IMG/VR virus record: IMGVR_UViG_3300007609_000025
Span: 1-53,444 of that record
Reading direction: 5' to 3' (one strand)
DNA: 53,444 nucleotides
From: a virus
Shown here: positions 8,027-15,529 of the stretch, piece by piece
How positions within the stretch are numbered: position 1 is the stretch's first letter
How the letters are laid out: each line of letters opens with the position of its first letter
Position numbers and translations under genes: made by a program
Notes under the pieces: generated by a model
Seen by the model: only the letters and a program-made list of their open reading frames with translations
Databases searched by the model: none
Told to the model about the DNA's origin: nothing

Positions 8027-9065
8027 GCTTAAAGGTGGTAGTCTTGCGGGGGCAAATACTATACTTACTAGCTTGCGCGCTAACGCTATAGCAGTAGGTA
8101 GTCCTTTTAGCTTTGAGTCAGGAGCAGCTATAATAAAAGATGCCTCTAATGCATATTACTTTGCTAAACTAACTGATTATAATACTGCTCCTCCACCTAC
8201 GCCTGCTGCGTATGGCATCGTAAGCGGTTACACCTCTGGTGGGTGGATCCCTATAAACTATAATACAATAGATAAGTTTCCTTTTTCTTCAGACTCCAGT
8301 GCGACTGACGTGGGAGATTTAACCCAAGCAATTCGGGGGCAAGCAGGGCAGTCGAGTGAAACTAGCGGGTATAGCTCTGGAGGTAATGCTCCTCCAGGAG
8401 TTGTCACCATTGACAAGTTTCCTTTTAGTACTGATACAAATGCAACTAGCGTAGGCGATTTAACACAAGCTAGGCATGGAGCATCAGGGCAATCAAGTAC
8501 AACTTCGGGATACACCTCTGGAGGGTTTGGTCCTCTATACTCTAACACTATAGATAAATTCCCTTTTAGTTCAGATGGTAATGCGAGCGACGTAGGCGAT
8601 TTAACTCAGGGAAGACAGAGTGTAGCAGGGCAATCAAGCCCTATATCAGGTTACTCCTCCGGGGGTTCAGATTCTGCAAGAGTTAACACTATAGATAAAT
8701 TTCCCTTGTCAACAGATTCTAATGCAAGTGATGTAGGCGACCTCTCACAAATAAGAAGTGGTGTTGCAGGCCAATCTAGTGAGAGTTCTGGATACACCTC
8801 TGGAGGTTTTGCTCCTCCCACTGTTAACACTATAGATAAATTCCCTTTTAGTTCAGATGGTAATGCAAGCGATGTAGGCAATTTAACCGCAGCAAGACCT
8901 GCTGCAGCAGGCCAATCAAGTGATAGTTCTGGATACTCCTCTGGGGGCCCTAGTGCTTCTGGTGACAATATTATAGATAAGTTTCCCTTTGCATCAGACT
9001 CCAATGCGACTGACGTAGGCGATCTTACACAAGCACGACAGAGCGCAGCAGGACAACAATATTAA
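8019..9065 (+). CDS. Tail fibre/adhesin 1 with six GYxSGG-IDKFPF propeller-like repeats
   Basis: This is a 348-residue protein. The N-terminal ~65 residues are unique and probably anchor it. From residue ~69 to the end there are six ~47-residue repeats with consensus SGY(T/S)SGG-x7-TIDKFPF-xxDxNA-xDVGDLTQAR-x4-AGQSS. The layout resembles kelch-type beta-propeller blades, and the protein ends AGQQY, as if to close the ring. It is one of three proteins here with the same C-terminal module (see 9065 and 11502), so these are probably interchangeable receptor-binding parts. ATG 8019 overlaps the stop of the S74 fibre by 8 bases. Fold and adhesin role are inferred. Confidence 0.6.
   Translation: MAELKGGSLAGANTILTSLRANAIAVGSPFSFESGAAIIKDASNAYYFAKLTDYNTAPPPTPAAYGIVSGYTSGGWIPINYNTIDKFPFSSDSSATDVGDLTQAIRGQAGQSSETSGYSSGGNAPPGVVTIDKFPFSTDTNATSVGDLTQARHGASGQSSTTSGYTSGGFGPLYSNTIDKFPFSSDGNASDVGDLTQGRQSVAGQSSPISGYSSGGSDSARVNTIDKFPLSTDSNASDVGDLSQIRSGVAGQSSESSGYTSGGFAPPTVNTIDKFPFSSDGNASDVGNLTAARPAAAGQSSDSSGYSSGGPSASGDNIIDKFPFASDSNATDVGDLTQARQSAAGQQY
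8223..9062 (+). repeat. Six ~141-bp coding repeats, array 1
   Basis: These in-frame direct repeats encode the GYxSGG...IDKFPF...DVGDLTQAR unit. Several stretches are nearly identical to arrays 2 and 3, for example the block around 8794-8845 compared with 10009-10062 and 13057-13110. Confidence 0.75.
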
Positions 9066-10141
9066 TGGCCATAATCAAACCAGACTCTAAAATAGGCGCT
9101 AATAATGTCATATACCCTGGCAGCGATGCCCCTTTAGATATCGTTAGCGGGTCTACTAATGCTGTTTCTAGGTATTTAACTCGTACATCTAATGGTCAGC
9201 TACAATGGCAAGACATAGACAGTAACTATACTTTTGAGCTGTATACTATACCTCCTACTGCATATGGCAGCGTAAGCGGTTACGCCTCTGGAGGAGAATC
9301 GCCTTCACCAAGCCCCGCATTTAAGGATATAATAGATAAGTTTCCTTTTGCATCGGACACCAATGCGAGTGATGTAGGCAATTTGACAATAGCAAGATCT
9401 GATGTTACTGGACAATCTAGCTCAGTTAGCGGTTACACCTCTGGGTACCACCAAGCCTTAGCAGGAACAATCGATAAGTTTCCTTTTGCAGCAGATACAA
9501 ATGCAAGCGATGTAGGCGATCTCTCACAAGCAAGAGGTAATCTAGCAGGGCAATCTAGTCCTACATCAGGTTATAGTTCAGGAGGTGTTGATTCGCCATC
9601 CACGGACACTATAGACAAGTTTCCTTTTTCTTCTGATAGCAATGCAACTGATGTAGGAGATTTAACTGCAGCAAGACACTTTGTAGCAGGGCAGTCTAGT
9701 GACAGTTTTGGATATTCTTCTGGGGGTTTTGGAGCGCCTGAAGGGGATATTATAGATAAATTTCCTTTTAGTTCAGATTCAAATGCAACTGATGTAGGAG
9801 ATTTAACAATTCCTAATTTACTCGTAACGTCTACTCAGTCTAGCTCCGAAAGTGGCTATGTTTCAGGAGGTAGAAGATCTGGGACGCCTGTAGCAATATA
9901 CAGTACAGTACAAAAGTTTCCTTTTGCTACAGATACAAATGCAAGCTATGTAGGCTCTTTAACACAAGCTAGATATTCAGCAACAGGCCAGTCTAGTATA
10001 GAGAATGGATACACCTCTGGAGGCTTCGCTCCTCCATATACTAACACAATTGATAAGTTCTCCTTTGATTCTGACGCTAATGCAACTGACGTAGGAAACC
10101 TTACAAATGCAAGAATCTACTCAGCAGGACAACAAACTTAA
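9065..10141 (+). CDS. Tail fibre/adhesin 2 with six GYxSGG-IDKFPF propeller-like repeats
   Basis: This 358-residue paralogue of the protein at 8019 has a different N-terminus (~70 residues; GANNVIYPGSDAPLDIVSG, a pattern seen at the start of other marine phage fibres). Six repeats follow from residue ~71 and end AGQQT. Repeats 2 and 4 depart from consensus (SGYTSGYHQ in place of SGG; TIPNLLVTSTQSS), and repeat 5 is longer. Start at the TAATG junction 9063-9067. A receptor-binding role is inferred from the repeat fold, gene position and the three-way paralogy. Confidence 0.6.
   Translation: MAIIKPDSKIGANNVIYPGSDAPLDIVSGSTNAVSRYLTRTSNGQLQWQDIDSNYTFELYTIPPTAYGSVSGYASGGESPSPSPAFKDIIDKFPFASDTNASDVGNLTIARSDVTGQSSSVSGYTSGYHQALAGTIDKFPFAADTNASDVGDLSQARGNLAGQSSPTSGYSSGGVDSPSTDTIDKFPFSSDSNATDVGDLTAARHFVAGQSSDSFGYSSGGFGAPEGDIIDKFPFSSDSNATDVGDLTIPNLLVTSTQSSSESGYVSGGRRSGTPVAIYSTVQKFPFATDTNASYVGSLTQARYSATGQSSIENGYTSGGFAPPYTNTIDKFSFDSDANATDVGNLTNARIYSAGQQT
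9275..10138 (+). repeat. Six ~141-bp coding repeats, array 2
   Basis: This is the second array of the same unit, more diverged than arrays 1 and 3. It has one long repeat (~9851-10000) and one shortened repeat (~9428-9560). Confidence 0.7.
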
Positions 10142-10154
10142 AGAAAGTATAAAT

Positions 10155-10889
10155 ATGACACCACAACAAGTTTTTGAAAAACAAAGATATGCACTATTTA
10201 ACAATGTTTTATCACATGAAACTTGCAAATTTTTAAGCAACTATATGTTTTTAAAGAGAGATGCAGGGTATTTAGAGCCTCCAGTAGAGCTTGGAGGTAG
10301 CGATAATCAATGCCCTCGCAGCTGGAGTATATATGGAGATCCTGCTTTTGACACTTTACTCTCCCAACTTGCTCCCTCTCTTTCTACTATGTTGGGCATT
10401 GATCTACTCCCTGCGTACACGTACGCTAGAATATATCAACCAGGTGAAGTGTTAGAGTGGCACGTAGATCGTCCTAGTTGTGAGATATCAGGCACAATGA
10501 CTATAGGTAAAAGTGATGGCGCAAATTGGCCTATATATGTAGGCACTCCGGGAAGTACTGAACGAGTAGGAAAGCCTATAGATATTGATACGGGTGAGCT
10601 ACTTATGTACTCAGGCTGTGAAGTGCCTCATTGGCGAGACGAGTTTGACGGAGAATGGCAAGTTCAAGTATTTTTTCATTATGTACGTAAAGATGGTCCT
10701 TATGCTAAAGAGCATATTCGAGACGGAAGAGCTAGTTTAGGGATATTAGGATCTAGTGATGCTCATTATAAGCAAGTTGATAGAATTGTGAAATATGCAG
10801 TAGAAGGCCCTCCTACCCCTTCTGTAAAACCCCCTACCACTAAAGCTACTAATACTAGTTCTTTACAACCCTTTAAATTCGAGGCTTAA
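10155..10889 (+). CDS. 2-oxoglutarate/Fe(II)-dependent oxygenase-like protein
   Basis: This is a 244-residue protein with the motif EWHVDRPSCEISGT (H103, D105) and GELLMYSGCEVPHWRDEF (H159), in the spacing of the 2OG/Fe(II) oxygenase jelly-roll, with YARIYQPGEVLEW just before. No arginine follows H159 at the usual 2OG-contact distance (the strand reads WQVQVFFHYVRK), so cosubstrate binding may differ. I used ATG 10155 (AAAGAAAG upstream); a longer frame from 10107 would overlap adhesin 2. A Pro/Thr-rich tail follows residue ~215. It lies between adhesins 2 and 3, so hydroxylation of a fibre is a reasonable but unproven idea. Confidence 0.65.
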   Translation: MTPQQVFEKQRYALFNNVLSHETCKFLSNYMFLKRDAGYLEPPVELGGSDNQCPRSWSIYGDPAFDTLLSQLAPSLSTMLGIDLLPAYTYARIYQPGEVLEWHVDRPSCEISGTMTIGKSDGANWPIYVGTPGSTERVGKPIDIDTGELLMYSGCEVPHWRDEFDGEWQVQVFFHYVRKDGPYAKEHIRDGRASLGILGSSDAHYKQVDRIVKYAVEGPPTPSVKPPTTKATNTSSLQPFKFEA

Positions 10890-10890
10890 A

Positions 10891-11502
10891 ATGTTACTAC
10901 TAGAACGTAAACTACCATCAACTCCTTCCTTAGTTGCCCACAACGAAGATACGTGTGATGACCCTAAACTATATTTCTCTCCAGAAGAATGTAACTGGAT
11001 TAGATCTTGGGCAGAGTCTAAAACACCTCAGTTTGCCTCAGTAGGTACTGGAGATCAGCACGAGGTTAGGCGTAGTACTCGAGATGTATATTTATACGGT
11101 ATGCCTCGTAATGAACAAACTGATGGCCTATTTAAAAAGATTTTACATCAGGTAGATTATGCTAATACCCGTGCTTTTGATTTTGAGCTTAACGGTATTA
11201 TGCACGATCTACAGATTTTAAAATACACGCATGAGACAAAACAACACTACGACTGGCACATAGATATTAGCGGTGGAGACGCTTATGGCCGTAAAATATC
11301 TTATATAATACAACTAAGTGATGAAAGTGAGTATGAGGGAGGTAATTTAGAAATATTCGATGGCAACTCCCATACAGCGCCTAAAAAACAAGGAAGTGTT
11401 GTAATGTTTCCTAGTTATGTATGTCATAGAGTTTCTCCAGTGACAGCTGGGACTCGCTGGAGCTTAGTAATATGGATACAAGGAACGCAGCATTTTAGAT
11501 AA
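10891..11502 (+). CDS. 2-oxoglutarate/Fe(II)-dependent prolyl-hydroxylase-like oxygenase
   Basis: This is a 203-residue protein with a complete catalytic set: H123-x-D125 (YDWHIDIS), H179 (YVCHRV) and R189 (GTRWSLVIW), plus SYIIQLSDESEYEGGNLEIF, the typical PKHD/P4H-type core. In this family the enzyme hydroxylates a protein or small-molecule carbon using 2OG and oxygen. GAGG lies 6 bases before ATG 10891, and the stop overlaps the start of the Gly-rich adhesin (TAATG). That adhesin contains Pro and many Gly residues, which makes it a candidate substrate, but there is no direct evidence. Confidence 0.8.
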   Translation: MLLLERKLPSTPSLVAHNEDTCDDPKLYFSPEECNWIRSWAESKTPQFASVGTGDQHEVRRSTRDVYLYGMPRNEQTDGLFKKILHQVDYANTRAFDFELNGIMHDLQILKYTHETKQHYDWHIDISGGDAYGRKISYIIQLSDESEYEGGNLEIFDGNSHTAPKKQGSVVMFPSYVCHRVSPVTAGTRWSLVIWIQGTQHFR

Positions 11503-13772
11503 TGGCAATATTTAAATCACCTACTACTATAAACGATAAAGAGGCATTAGTCGCCCCAGCTTTGGGCGTTAATACCTCTTTTTCTTTTGCTAACACAGTG
11601 TCTAACGCTACTGCTATTGTTGTAGCAGGCAATAATGAAGTTTCTTACGCTTTTTCTGAAATTGAAGTAGGTGCGATATCTCCTGATGCTGAATTTTTAA
11701 ATTTATACTCTATAAGTTCCACAACCTCTAATGTTAATGAAAACGTTTCTATTTCTTTTACTGTATCTTCTATCGCAGAGCCTAACAGCACGCTATACTG
11801 GTCAGTGAGTGGTGCAGGAATAACAGATACAGACTTCTCCTCCCCTACCTCTGCAGTAAGTGCTGGAGGCACAGTTACACTAGTTGAAGGCGAAGGTAGT
11901 TTTACGCTAACTGCTAACGCAGACTTAACTACTGAAGGAGAAGAGAGCTTTGATGTAAATATCAGTGCAGAGGATCCTAGTATAAGTACTCCAGCTGTAG
12001 GGCAACAACAATTTACTGCTACGGGCACACAAACTTGGACAGTGCCCTCAGGAGTGACTAGTATATCAGTAGTAACCGTAGGCGGAGGCGGAGGTGCTTC
12101 AGCATGCCCAGGTAGTAGTAATAACTCAGGAGGCGGCGGAGGCGGAGGAGGACTTTCTTACGTTAATAATATACCTGTTACTCCCGGAGAAACACTTTCT
12201 ATTTCTGTAGGTGCTGGAGGCTCTGGAGGGGCCTCTGGTACTTCTTCAGGGGCTTCAGGAGGGACTACTAGTGTGCTCAGAGGAGCCACTGTTTTAGTTA
12301 GGGCAACAGGCGGGGCAGGAGGATCTAATTCTGGTACTACTGCTTCAGGAGGCTCATCTGTAGTAGGCTCCGGAGGCTCGGGAGGCTCGGGAGGAGCCGC
12401 TCAAAATAACAACGGAGGCGGCGGAGGGGGAGGCGCTGCTGGCTACTCTGGTAATGGAGGCAACGCAGGTACAGGTAATACCGGAACAGGAGCCAACGGT
12501 AGCGGAGGCGGCGGTGGAGGCGGCGGAGGCCAATCTGCCGGAGGTACTCAAGATAATGGCGGCGGGGGGGTAGGACTACTCGGTCAAGGCGCTAATGGTC
12601 TAGGAGGTTCTACAGATTCCCCTGGAACTGGAGGCTCTGGCGGCGTAACTGGGCAAAGTGGAGGTAATGGAGGAGCTTACGGTGGAGGCGGGGGTGGTAA
12701 AGAAGATGATACTCCAGGCCGTGGCGGTAATGGTGCTCAAGGAGCTGTTCGTATTATTTGGGGGGATGGTAGAGCTTTCCCTTCTACAGACACTCAAGAT
12801 TTAACCCCTCAAGAAGGATCGTCAGGAACTCCTATTATAGCTTCCACAAATCCTTCTATTGTTATAAATGATACTTCTTTATCTATCCCTACCCAGGCAC
12901 AAGGCAGTGTGAGCGGTTACACCTCTGGAGGTTTTGCTCCTGGGGAGGTAAACACTATAGACAAATTTCCATTCGCAGCAGATACAAATGCAACAGATGT
13001 GGGAGATCTAACACAGGCAAGATCTCGGGTAGCAGGTCAGTCTAGTGATACTAGCGGTTACACCTCTGGAGGATTTGCTCCTCCATATACTAACACTATA
13101 GACAAGTTCCCCTTTAGCTCAGATACAAATGCAACTGACGTAGGTAACCTCATACAAGCAAGAGATCGTGCAGCAGGACAGTCGAGTGAGACTAGCGGTT
13201 ACTCCTCTGGGGGGCAAACAAACCCCACAAAAGTTAACACTATAGATAAGTTTCCCTTCAGCTCAGATACAAGTGCAAGCAACGTGGGGGATTTAACCAC
13301 AATAAGAGCAAGTTCAGCAGGACAGTCAAGTGAGACTAGTGGTTACTCCTCTGGAGGCATCATGGGCTCCACGACCCCAAGTGCACTTAATGTAATAGAG
13401 AAATTCCCCTTCGCTACAGATACAAATGCATCAGATGTGGGCAATTTAATTCAGCCTAGGTATCTGACAGCAGGTCAGTCAAGTCAGTCAAGTGGTTACA
13501 CCTCTGGGGGTACCCAGCCTCCACTTATCATCACTATAGAGAAATTCCCCTTCAGCTCAGATACAAATTCAACTGCCGTAGGCGATTTAACACAAGCTAG
13601 ATGGTTAGGTGCAAGCCAGTCAAGTGAGACTAGTGGTTACTCCTCTGGAGGATTATATTCCTCTCCTAATAGTGATATAATAGACAAGTTCCCTTTTAGT
13701 TCAGATAGCAATGCAACTGACGTAGGTGATTTAACACAAGCAAGACGGAGCTCAGCAGGACAGCAAATTTAA
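11502..13772 (+). CDS. Large adhesin: Calx-beta-like domain, polyglycine region and six propeller-like repeats
   Basis: This is a 756-residue protein in three parts. Residues ~65-165 (NVNENVSISFTVSS ... DFSSP ... EGEGSFTLTANADLTTEGEESFDVNI) look like a Calx-beta-type domain. Residues ~170-425 start with FTATGTQTWTVPSGVTSISVVTVGGGGG and are extremely Gly-rich, as in the glycine-rich phage receptor-binding proteins that form polyglycine-II helices (the S16 gp38 type). Residues 471-756 are six GYxSGG/IDKFPF repeats ending AGQQI, shared with the two upstream adhesins. This combination suggests a multi-domain receptor-binding protein. Domain calls are by pattern; function is inferred. Confidence 0.65.
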   Translation: MAIFKSPTTINDKEALVAPALGVNTSFSFANTVSNATAIVVAGNNEVSYAFSEIEVGAISPDAEFLNLYSISSTTSNVNENVSISFTVSSIAEPNSTLYWSVSGAGITDTDFSSPTSAVSAGGTVTLVEGEGSFTLTANADLTTEGEESFDVNISAEDPSISTPAVGQQQFTATGTQTWTVPSGVTSISVVTVGGGGGASACPGSSNNSGGGGGGGGLSYVNNIPVTPGETLSISVGAGGSGGASGTSSGASGGTTSVLRGATVLVRATGGAGGSNSGTTASGGSSVVGSGGSGGSGGAAQNNNGGGGGGGAAGYSGNGGNAGTGNTGTGANGSGGGGGGGGGQSAGGTQDNGGGGVGLLGQGANGLGGSTDSPGTGGSGGVTGQSGGNGGAYGGGGGGKEDDTPGRGGNGAQGAVRIIWGDGRAFPSTDTQDLTPQEGSSGTPIIASTNPSIVINDTSLSIPTQAQGSVSGYTSGGFAPGEVNTIDKFPFAADTNATDVGDLTQARSRVAGQSSDTSGYTSGGFAPPYTNTIDKFPFSSDTNATDVGNLIQARDRAAGQSSETSGYSSGGQTNPTKVNTIDKFPFSSDTSASNVGDLTTIRASSAGQSSETSGYSSGGIMGSTTPSALNVIEKFPFATDTNASDVGNLIQPRYLTAGQSSQSSGYTSGGTQPPLIITIEKFPFSSDTNSTAVGDLTQARWLGASQSSETSGYSSGGLYSSPNSDIIDKFPFSSDSNATDVGDLTQARRSSAGQQI
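12077..12745 (+). repeat. Polyglycine-coding low-complexity tract
   Basis: This GGA/GGC/GGT-rich stretch encodes blocks of 4-9 consecutive Gly separated by short Ser/Asn/Ala/Thr linkers. Its base composition is markedly richer in G than the rest of the AT-rich window. Confidence 0.8.
12912..13769 (+). repeat. Six ~141-bp coding repeats, array 3
   Basis: This is the third array of the GYxSGG...IDKFPF unit. It shares near-identical blocks with arrays 1 and 2 and, like them, contains exactly six units and ends with AGQQ plus one residue. Confidence 0.75.
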
Positions 13773-13783
13773 AAGATATTAAT

Positions 13784-15052
13784 ATGAATGATAACTATTT
13801 TAAAATACCCGTAGATAGGCTAGTAAGTAAATTACCAGCTAAATTCGGGTTTAATCAATTTAACCCTAGCCAAGCAGCAATGCTTGAAGGGTTAGAAGAG
13901 CACCGATTTTGGACTCATATATCTGCTAGACGTACGGGTAAGTCTAGTGCTGCTGCTGTTTTAGCTTTAGCTAAGCTGTTAGAGCCTAACCAGCAGGTGC
14001 TTGTAGTAGCCCCTGACTATAATCTTTCTTCTATTATATGGGACTATACTACTGAGCTTATAGAGGCGCTAGGGATTGAAACTAAGAGACTAAACCTAAA
14101 AGATAGAGTTGTTAGACTTGTTAACGATAGTACTTTTAGGCTTCTATCTGCTAATAACCGTAGTTCTCTAGTAGGTAGAGCAGCTCACTTACTAATTGTT
14201 GACGAAGCTGCAATTATACAAGATGATGAATATTTTACTAGAGACCTAAGACCCGCACTATCAACCTATGAAGGTTCTAGAGCTCTATTCATATCTACTC
14301 CTAGAGGAGAAGGAAACTATCTTTATAAGTATTTTTGCAGAGGCGCAGATGAAAACTATCCAGAATGGGGTAGCGGTCTATTTCCTTGGCATGTTAATCC
14401 AGCACTAAAAGAAGCAGATATTTCTGAGGCTAAACGAACACTTCCTCCTTCTATATTTAGGCAAGAGTACTATTGTGATTGGGTTAGCTTTGAAGGGCAA
14501 ATATACCCTGTTAAAGATGATCTACATGTACGAGACTTAAAGTCCCATATAGAACCACATGACGATAGATATATGTTTATAGCAGGACTAGATATGGGCT
14601 ATAGAGATGATACTGCTTTTGTAGTATTAGCTACTGATGGTTCTTCATATTACATAATGGATGAGTATGTAGCGTCTGAAGGTACTACTTCTTCTCATGC
14701 AGAAGTAATATCTAAGATGATTGAGGATTGGGGTATTGAAAATATATATATTGACTCTGCCAACCAACAAACTAAAGCTGATTTAGCTTATGACTATGAT
14801 ATTTTTTGTGAAAGCGCAATAAAATCTGTTAATGATGGTATAGGCTATTTACAAGTATTAGTAGAGAATGAACAGTTACTATTCGATATTGAAGGATCTT
14901 CTAGAACTTACTCTAGTTTTAAAGACTATAGATGGAATACTAAAGGTGAAAAATCTAAACCATTACATAGTTGGAGTTCTCACTGTTGTGACGCGGTACG
15001 CTATGCAATATATACCCATGCTAAAAATGCTTCAGTTAGTATATACGCCTAG
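13784..15052 (+). CDS. terL: Terminase large subunit
   Basis: This is a 422-residue DNA-packaging motor and nuclease. The ATPase half has a Walker A-like ARRTGKSS (48-55), Walker B LLIVDEAA (136-143) and a coupling motif FISTPRG (~169-175). The nuclease half has the three acidic positions D270 (GLDMGYRDD), D324 (IYIDSANQ) and D403 (HCCDAVRYA). It docks on the portal and cuts and translocates DNA into the prohead. Length is typical for a compact TerL. No small terminase subunit is visible next to it. The ribosome site before ATG 13784 is weak (AAAAGATATTAAT). Confidence 0.93.
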   Translation: MNDNYFKIPVDRLVSKLPAKFGFNQFNPSQAAMLEGLEEHRFWTHISARRTGKSSAAAVLALAKLLEPNQQVLVVAPDYNLSSIIWDYTTELIEALGIETKRLNLKDRVVRLVNDSTFRLLSANNRSSLVGRAAHLLIVDEAAIIQDDEYFTRDLRPALSTYEGSRALFISTPRGEGNYLYKYFCRGADENYPEWGSGLFPWHVNPALKEADISEAKRTLPPSIFRQEYYCDWVSFEGQIYPVKDDLHVRDLKSHIEPHDDRYMFIAGLDMGYRDDTAFVVLATDGSSYYIMDEYVASEGTTSSHAEVISKMIEDWGIENIYIDSANQQTKADLAYDYDIFCESAIKSVNDGIGYLQVLVENEQLLFDIEGSSRTYSSFKDYRWNTKGEKSKPLHSWSSHCCDAVRYAIYTHAKNASVSIYA

Positions 15053-15127
15053 CATTATTAGTATAAAAAGTAAAAGATCCAAAATAAATTTTTGACTTAA
15101 CACACTATAAGAATTATAATTTAATAA
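15053..15127 (+). other. 75-bp intergenic region with promoter
   Basis: This is a very AT-rich gap between terminase and HNH genes. It holds the sigma70-like promoter at 15092-15120 and no convincing terminator hairpin or small gene. Confidence 0.6.
15092..15120 (+). promoter_or_regulatory. Sigma70-like promoter, near-consensus
   Basis: A -35 TTGACT (15092-15097), a 17-bp spacer and a perfect -10 TATAAT (15115-15120) are present. The predicted transcription start is about 15127, directly at the HNH start codon (ATG 15128), so the message would have essentially no leader. Confidence 0.75.
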
Positions 15128-15529
15128 ATGACAGAATTAAAAAGATTACCTGTAAAATACGTAAGAGACTTTATAAAAAAAGACTATAAATACGATGACT
15201 CCTGCTTTATATGTGGTAGCACAGAAAAACTAGAGCTACATCATATTTATAGTATATCTGAACTATGGAATAATTGGTTAGATAAAAATAAGTATAAAGA
15301 TCTTGACCTAGAAGATATAATGAATCTTCGTGTAATATTTTACAATGAACATAAAGAGCAGCTAGATCAGCATAATCTATATACCTTATGTAAAAGTCAC
15401 CACCAAAGACTGCATAACATATACGGGTCTAGGTATTCTAATTGGCGATCTGAGAAAGTAAAAGCTTGGATTATAGCTCAAAAACAAAAACTTGGAGAGA
15501 AAAATGGCTGGGCCGATACAGTGGATTAG
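15128..15529 (+). CDS. HNH endonuclease next to terminase
   Basis: This is a 133-residue HNH nuclease with a zinc-binding frame: C26-x2-C29, H38-H39 (LELHHI), C88-x2-HH (91-92), and a following RLH. HNH proteins beside terminase genes, such as HK97 gp74, are known to assist terminase-dependent DNA cleavage during packaging, so this is more likely a packaging partner than a homing enzyme. No ribosome site is present and the promoter's predicted start lies at the ATG; there is no later in-frame Met before the first zinc ligand. It overlaps the portal gene by 26 bases. Confidence 0.85.
   Translation: MTELKRLPVKYVRDFIKKDYKYDDSCFICGSTEKLELHHIYSISELWNNWLDKNKYKDLDLEDIMNLRVIFYNEHKEQLDQHNLYTLCKSHHQRLHNIYGSRYSNWRSEKVKAWIIAQKQKLGEKNGWADTVD

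Noticed and set aside
8258-9004. Minus-strand frames across the adhesin repeats
   Set aside because: They are mirror images of the coding repeats with periodic composition and no independent support.
10107-10154. Earlier start for the second oxygenase
   Set aside because: It would lie inside the end of adhesin 2 and lacks a ribosome site; ATG 10155 follows AAAGAAAG.
12354-12797. Minus-strand frames in the polyglycine tract
   Set aside because: They arise from GC-rich repeats on the opposite strand and are low-complexity Ser/Thr/Ala strings.
15128-15529. HNH gene as a homing endonuclease in an intron
   Set aside because: Terminase and portal genes are both intact, and HNH genes next to terminase are a known packaging arrangement.
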